DNA from: Chitinophagales bacterium
GTDB taxonomy: Bacteria > Bacteroidota > Bacteroidia > Chitinophagales > Saprospiraceae
Length of the DNA: 11,170 bases
Direction of reading: 5' to 3'
Assembly (NCBI GenBank): GCA_013298445.1
Contig: JAAFHQ010000113.1
Location: 1 to 11,170 of the forward strand
Shown: one piece after another, positions 7,486 through 11,170 of the stretch
Layout: each line of letters begins with the position of its first letter
Numbering within the stretch: position 1 is the stretch's first letter
The notes under the pieces: generated by a model
The model's database searches: none
What the model was told of the DNA's origin: nothing
Seen by the model: only the letters and a program-made list of their open reading frames with translations
Position numbers and translations under genes: made by a program

Positions 7486-9303
7486 ATGAAACTAAAATAT
7501 AAACTTTTACCAGCAGTGCTTGTACTGTGTGCATTTATAAACAATGGCTGCCAGGGCATTCTGGAGGAGAACCCTCAGGCCTCCATTGTACCTTCTTTTT
7601 TTAACAGCCCCTCCGGGGTTTTAGGTGGTATTGCCGGGGTGTACAATGACCTCCGCTCTGCTTGGGGAACCGAAGGTTTTACCAATGAAATGATGGCAGG
7701 AACCGACGAGCATTTGGCTGGCGCCAGTGCCAGTGGGATTCAACTGCACAATTACAACGGGATCAACGGAACCAATTTTGGCGCCGCCTGGAGCATTGCT
7801 TACACCGATATCAATACCTTGAACGGGGTGTTGGAATACGGTCAAACGATTGATTTGCCCGATGCTACCCGCAAACAATACCTGGCTCAAGCCAAGTTTT
7901 TGCGTGGCTTCTGGTATTTTTACCTGGTGCAAACCTTTGGAGATGTACCTTTAAATACCAAGTTTATTACGGTGCCTTCTCAAGCAGCTTCCCGCCAACC
8001 AGCTGCACAGGTCTATGAACAAATCATCAAAGATTTGACAGAAGCTGCTACAGATTTACCCGACAAACCCACTGCTCCCTTTCTTGACAAAGCCGCCTGC
8101 AAGCCAGTGGCTCAGTTGGTGCTAGCCAAGGCGTATTTGACCCGGGGCTGGTTGAACAACAGTCAGGCAGATTTTACCCAAGCAGCTACCATTTGTGCAG
8201 ATATCATTGCCAAAAAAGCCACTTATGGCCTGGATCTTTGGGCTAACTACGGTGATGCTTTTGTCCCTGCCAACGATTATGGCAAGGAAACCATGTTTGT
8301 GAGTGATCACTCCAAAGACCCTAAGTATGGCTACTATACCGTGGGTGGTGGTGCCTCGGGTGGGGCAGCACAAAACCTTTCGCCCTGGTTTACCAACTGG
8401 AATTACCCCAATCTTGGCATCAACTCGTTCAAAAATGCAGCGGGGAACTTGACCAATAATGGTACTTCCACCATGATTCGAGATTCCTATTACGGTCGTC
8501 CTTATATCCGCATTCGTCCCAACAGCTACAAGTGGCCTTCTGGTCCCAATGCCGGGAAAAGTTATTTTATGGATCAGGCTTTTGTGAATCGTACCGTGGA
8601 TTCCCGTTTTGAAAATACCTTCTTTACGGTCTGGATCGCGAACAAAGACACGCCAAATGCTCAAAACACAGCCAACAATAGCCGTGGCATAGCGTATACC
8701 TTGCGGGCCAATGTGGATACTGCCATCTGGATGCCCGATTACGAAGTGCAAGGCGCGCCACAGTTTGTGGGCACCAGACCATTCAAAGGCACCGTCATTC
8801 CTCCCAGCCTTTGGAACAATACCTATTTCCCTTCCGTGAAGAAGTTTATGGATCCAAGCCGGGGGGCTAACTTCAACGACCCATCCTCCCGACCAGCGGT
8901 GATTTACCGCTTTTCGGATGTGTACCTGACCGGGGCTGAAGCCGCATTCAAAGCAGGCCAAATTGCGACTGCCAAAGATTTGATCAATGTGGTTAGAAGG
9001 AGAGCTGCTTTCCGCCCGGGCAACACTGCGGATCAAAACGCTGCTGCTGCAACGGCTATGGAAATCAAGGAGGCAGATGTTACGCTTGATTTCATCTTGG
9101 ATGAACGTACCCGTGAGTTTTATGGCGAATGGCAAAGATGGCTGGATCTGGTGCGTACCCGTTCCTTGGTGCGTCGGGTAAAAGACTGGAATCCTGAAGC
9201 TGGTGCCAACATCAAGGACTTCCACATGCTGCGCCCAATTCCTCAATCACAAATAGACAGGGTGGTAGAGGGGCCGAAGTTCCCGCAGAATCCGGGGTAT
9301 TGA
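7486..9303 (+). CDS. susD: SusD/RagB-family surface glycan-binding lipoprotein
   Basis: This 605-residue protein is an outer-membrane lipoprotein. A lipobox-like NNGC ends at Cys22, with the acidic residues E27-E28 shortly after, which fits export to the cell surface. SusD proteins use tetratricopeptide-like helices to hold glycan over the SusC pore. Features seen are the N-terminal LEENP segment with GVLGGIAGVYNDLR, helical pairs such as AKFLRGFWYFYLVQTFGDVPL and PVAQLVLAKAYLTRG, and the conserved late motif DERTREFYGEWQRWLDLVR starting at D539. The C-terminus LRPIPQSQIDR...PQNPGY is also typical. Length is at the upper end of the usual range. It starts 18 bp after susC and is followed by a hairpin terminator, so no SusE/F-like gene belongs to this transcript. 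The symbol denotes family only. Confidence 0.95.
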   Translation: MKLKYKLLPAVLVLCAFINNGCQGILEENPQASIVPSFFNSPSGVLGGIAGVYNDLRSAWGTEGFTNEMMAGTDEHLAGASASGIQLHNYNGINGTNFGAAWSIAYTDINTLNGVLEYGQTIDLPDATRKQYLAQAKFLRGFWYFYLVQTFGDVPLNTKFITVPSQAASRQPAAQVYEQIIKDLTEAATDLPDKPTAPFLDKAACKPVAQLVLAKAYLTRGWLNNSQADFTQAATICADIIAKKATYGLDLWANYGDAFVPANDYGKETMFVSDHSKDPKYGYYTVGGGASGGAAQNLSPWFTNWNYPNLGINSFKNAAGNLTNNGTSTMIRDSYYGRPYIRIRPNSYKWPSGPNAGKSYFMDQAFVNRTVDSRFENTFFTVWIANKDTPNAQNTANNSRGIAYTLRANVDTAIWMPDYEVQGAPQFVGTRPFKGTVIPPSLWNNTYFPSVKKFMDPSRGANFNDPSSRPAVIYRFSDVYLTGAEAAFKAGQIATAKDLINVVRRRAAFRPGNTADQNAAAATAMEIKEADVTLDFILDERTREFYGEWQRWLDLVRTRSLVRRVKDWNPEAGANIKDFHMLRPIPQSQIDRVVEGPKFPQNPGY

Positions 9304-9342
9304 GGTAAATGTTGAGTAGTTTTATTTTTGGTTTTTAAGGTG

Positions 9343-9389
9343 TGGCACTCCAAGATGTATGGTCTTTTGGGGTGCCATATTTTATTATT
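9343..9389 (+). terminator. Rho-independent terminator after susCD
   Basis: The arms TGGCACTCCAAGA (9343-9355) and TTTTGGGGTGCCA (9365-9377) can pair over 13 positions, including G-U wobbles, around a 9-nt loop. TATTTTATTATT follows. It lies 40 bp after the susD stop codon. On the minus strand no T-run follows the hairpin, so it serves the plus-strand operon. Confidence 0.75.
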
Positions 9390-9429
9390 GAAATGTGGAA
9401 AAATGGTCTCAAAATTACGTTTCATTTCA

Positions 9430-10020
9430 CTATGTTTTATAGCGTACTTTTCCATATAAAAAAAACAAAAAGACATACCATACTATTACAATGTGAAAAA
9501 CACTTACATATGCGAAAGAAAAATCATTTTTCATAAGCTGATCTTTAAAAACAAAAGAAATAATATCTTTGACCCAAAGCATAAACCACATTAAAGCTGT
9601 GATATCACTGAGAAACATGGTCAATTTTGAAACCGAGAAACGATAAGGGTGGGTGAAAAATGATTTAAAATCAGGTTCGTAATTTGCTTCATTCACTAAA
9701 CTAAAATTATTTTTATTTTCATATTCTGTAGCCATTACTTCCCAATGCTCTTGCCAATACTTGCTTCCTCTCAAACTAAGAGAAAAAATAATATTGTATA
9801 GAAAGCCAATAAAAGCAATTATTGGTTGATATTTAAGGCCTAATTCACTTTTTGAATAAGCAAGTAGTACTATGGCAAGGGCACCCCAGAAAAATAATGC
9901 ACGTTTCCAAAAATTTTCAATTTCAAACTTTCTTAAATCTAGTATTTTGTCATATAGATTAACACCCTTTTTCTCCACTATAGTATCCGCAGTCATTGCT
10001 TGATTTTCATTTTCGGGCAT
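9430..10020 (-). CDS. Small four-helix membrane protein, possibly RipA-like
   Basis: This 196-residue protein has a charged, probably cytoplasmic N-terminus and four likely membrane helices (about 41-56, 65-83, 135-157 and 168-190). No signal peptide is seen. A helical segment YDKILDLRKFEIENFWKR (about 23-40) precedes the first helix, and RGSKYWQEHWE (84-94) follows the second. This layout and the RGSKYWQ.HWE pattern recall small proteins annotated as RipA-like octameric membrane proteins; that is a recollection of pattern, not a verified match, and the function is unknown. ATG 10020 is the first start in frame; M9 (9996) is an alternative. The gene is AT-richer than the PUL and faces susD convergently. 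No convincing promoter was found upstream. Confidence 0.7.
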   Translation of the reverse strand: MPENENQAMTADTIVEKKGVNLYDKILDLRKFEIENFWKRALFFWGALAIVLLAYSKSELGLKYQPIIAFIGFLYNIIFSLSLRGSKYWQEHWEVMATEYENKNNFSLVNEANYEPDFKSFFTHPYRFSVSKLTMFLSDITALMWFMLWVKDIISFVFKDQLMKNDFSFAYVSVFHIVIVWYVFLFFLYGKVRYKT

Positions 10021-10199
10021 TGTGTACTGTTTAACGTGAACTAATAAATTGATTGGATATATCCTTTTAACATTATTTTAAGTACTCAAAGAACCTTCAA
10101 TTTTGGGTTCTAGTTCCAAAGTTTATAATTTTTTTCTGCTCGTTACAATTCAATCAAAGACTAATTTTTTACACTACACTGTTTCCTTGTATCACAGCA
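10021..10199. other. AT-rich intergenic gap, no gene seen
   Basis: This 179-bp stretch between the membrane protein and the toxin-like gene holds no supported ORF. A small AGAACC/GGTTCT dyad (10090-10111) is present but lacks a T-run on the minus strand, so it is a poor terminator candidate. Confidence 0.5.
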
Positions 10200-10529
10200 T
10201 CACAAAAACTCAACATGCCCCTCCATATCCTTCTTCTCCAAAACCTCATAAATCAACAATAATCCATTGATAAATTCACCAATGCCCAATGGCCTGGTAA
10301 CAAAAACAATACCACTGTGGGGAACATTTTGTGCGTGAAGTAGAAGAAAATCATTATCTCTGGTCACAATAACCCAGGATTCTTTTGTAGCTAAAGCCAG
10401 TTGTTCGGCATCACTAAGGCCTAATGTATTCATTTCTGAGCAGGTAAAAACTTCAATACCCCGTTGTCTCAGCCCTTTTGCCACCGCTTTAGCAACATGC
10501 TCGTCCAGATAAAAACTAATTCGATCCAT
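10200..10529 (-). CDS. DUF5615-family PIN-like protein, putative toxin
   Basis: This 109-residue protein resembles the DUF5615 group of PIN-like nucleases. The N-terminus ISFYLDEHVAKAVAKGLRQRG is typical, and acidic residues sit where PIN folds coordinate metal: D9, D40 (LSDAEQL) and D58/D60 (VTRDNDF). PIN toxins cleave RNA; activity here is inferred. The start at 10529 is preferred over the in-frame ATG at 10577 because homologues begin just before the first strand with its LDE motif. With this start the gene overlaps the end of the DUF433 gene by 14 nt, which suggests translational coupling as in many toxin-antitoxin pairs. A housekeeping nuclease role is the alternative. Confidence 0.8.
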   Translation of the reverse strand: MDRISFYLDEHVAKAVAKGLRQRGIEVFTCSEMNTLGLSDAEQLALATKESWVIVTRDNDFLLLHAQNVPHSGIVFVTRPLGIGEFINGLLLIYEVLEKKDMEGHVEFL

Positions 10530-10830
10530 CCACCACTTGCTTAATTTTTGAAGGTATATTTTTGCGCAATTCAGCAACCAACAGCTCTTCCTTTGCCCAG
10601 GTTTCCTGGAGCGTCACCCGGTGGTGGTAGTAATACGCCAGTGCAGCAAAAATATCAGCTAGCTCCAAATCGTAGGCTGCGGCGATTTCATCAGCATCCA
10701 TTTTTAAGAGATCATACCATTGAACGATATCCTTCACCCGGATGCGTCGATGGGCAATGTGGGGTTGTCCGCCTAGAATGCCCTGGTCGGTGACTATTCG
10801 GTTGTCAATGGATAATGCGGCAGTTGACAT
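10516..10830 (-). CDS. DUF433-family protein, putative antitoxin
   Basis: This 104-residue protein shows the DUF433 pattern: ILGGQPHIAHRRIRVKDIVQWYDLL, then a helix with DADEIAAAYD and ADIFAALAYYYHH. DUF433 proteins have a small winged or helix-turn-helix-like DNA-binding fold and commonly precede DUF5615 or other PIN-like genes, where they are treated as antitoxins that may also repress their own operon. The start at 10830 is chosen over the ATG at 10866 because a -7-like box (10864-10871) overlaps the latter. The order antitoxin then toxin, with a 14-nt overlap, is usual for such modules. The family call is strong; antitoxin function is inferred. Confidence 0.82.
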   Translation of the reverse strand: MSTAALSIDNRIVTDQGILGGQPHIAHRRIRVKDIVQWYDLLKMDADEIAAAYDLELADIFAALAYYYHHRVTLQETWAKEELLVAELRKNIPSKIKQVVDGSN

Positions 10831-10863
10831 CTTTTTAATTTTAGGCAATTTATGTTTTTTTTT

Positions 10864-10871
10864 CAAAAATA
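10864..10871 (-). promoter_or_regulatory. Candidate promoter -7 box of the DUF433/DUF5615 pair
   Basis: The minus strand reads TATTTTTG, an exact TAnnTTTG match, 33 bp before the ATG at 10830. The region is generally T-rich, which raises the chance of a fortuitous match, and no -33 element at the usual spacing is clear. Confidence 0.42.
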
Positions 10872-10906
10872 GCCATAGGACTAAATGATAAGCTGATCAA
10901 CAAAAA

Positions 10907-10943
10907 ATGCCATCTCCCAACTAAGAGAGACGGCATTTTTTTT
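10907..10943. terminator. Hairpin terminator after rplI, possibly bidirectional
   Basis: The arms ATGCCATCTC (10907-10916) and GAGACGGCAT (10927-10936) pair with a single A-C mismatch. A run of T follows on both strands (10936-10943 on plus; the A-run at 10902-10907 reads as T on minus). The minus-strand reading ends the rplI transcript, about 30 bp after its stop codon. It also insulates the DUF433/DUF5615 pair from the ribosomal operon. Confidence 0.8.
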
Positions 10944-10973
10944 ATTTCCAGCACCCTGAGGGCACCGATAACC

Positions 10974-11170
10974 TTATTCAGCTACCACTTCGAAAGTAAC
11001 TGTTCCCGCTACTTCGCGAGACAGTTGAACCTGAGCGGTATAAGTGCCCAGTTCTTTAATTTCTTCAGCGATAGATACCTTGCGGCGCTCAATTTCCATA
11101 CCCAGCTGCTCTTTGATTGCAGCAATGATTTGTACGTTGGTAACGCTACCGAAGATTTTGCCACTTTGGC
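10974..11170 (-). CDS. rplI: Ribosomal protein bL9, C-terminal part
   Basis: The 64 codons before the TAA at 10974-10976 encode the C-terminal domain of bL9, out of about 148 residues usual for the protein; the N-terminal domain and start lie beyond the right edge. The visible part begins with QSGKIFGSVT, the hallmark start of the C-domain, and continues through helix and strands to TVTFEVVAE. bL9 binds 23S rRNA near the base of the L1 stalk and helps maintain reading frame. In most bacteria it closes an rpsF-rpsR-rplI operon, which fits the terminator immediately downstream here. Confidence 0.95.
   Translation of the reverse strand, partial: QSGKIFGSVTNVQIIAAIKEQLGMEIERRKVSIAEEIKELGTYTAQVQLSREVAGTVTFEVVAE

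Noticed and set aside
8122..9246. A 374-codon open frame on the minus strand opposite susD
   Set aside because: It lies wholly inside susD, whose family motifs are clear. The translation has no recognisable domain or signal and looks like an antisense shadow of GC-containing codons.
10090..10111. AGAACC/GGTTCT dyad as a terminator for the DUF433/DUF5615 pair
   Set aside because: The stem is short and no T-run follows on the minus strand.

Overview
The window looks like chromosomal DNA from a Bacteroidota member, probably an environmental Saprospiraceae- or Cytophagales-like lineage. The evidence is a SusC/SusD outer-membrane pair, signal peptides ending in Ala-Gln, and promoter-like TAnnTTTG boxes, the -7 motif typical of this phylum. 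Ribosome-binding sites are not obvious. No IS element, tRNA, rRNA or CRISPR array was seen.

Layout. Positions 1-3825 hold a minus-strand, probably co-transcribed trio of secreted proteins: a GH43-like five-bladed propeller glycosidase (3825-2818), a stand-alone LamG/concanavalin A-like protein (2813-1944) and a heparinase II/III-family polysaccharide lyase (1909 to beyond the left edge). Positions 3826-4290 are a divergent control region with two copies of a LacI/GalR-type operator sequence, a large inverted repeat and candidate promoters in both directions. Positions 4291-9303 hold susC and susD on the plus strand, closed by a hairpin terminator at 9343-9389. Together these five genes form a polysaccharide utilization locus (PUL). 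SusD and SusC would capture and import oligosaccharides at the outer membrane. The lyase and GH43-like enzyme would depolymerise the glycan, and the LamG protein may bind it. The lyase suggests a uronic-acid-containing substrate, but the sequence does not identify the glycan.

Positions 9430-10020 (minus) hold a small four-helix membrane protein in visibly AT-richer DNA, possibly of the RipA-like type. Positions 10200-10830 (minus) hold a compact DUF433/DUF5615 pair that resembles a VapBC-like toxin-antitoxin module, with overlapping genes. Positions 10974-11170 (minus) are the C-terminal end of ribosomal protein bL9 (rplI), followed by a strong hairpin terminator. The right edge is therefore core genome, and the region to its left is accessory.

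I did not find a convincing wholly new system. The observations most worth following are the paired operators at the susC promoter, the unexplained inverted repeat beside them, and the unassigned lyase/LamG/GH43 gene set.
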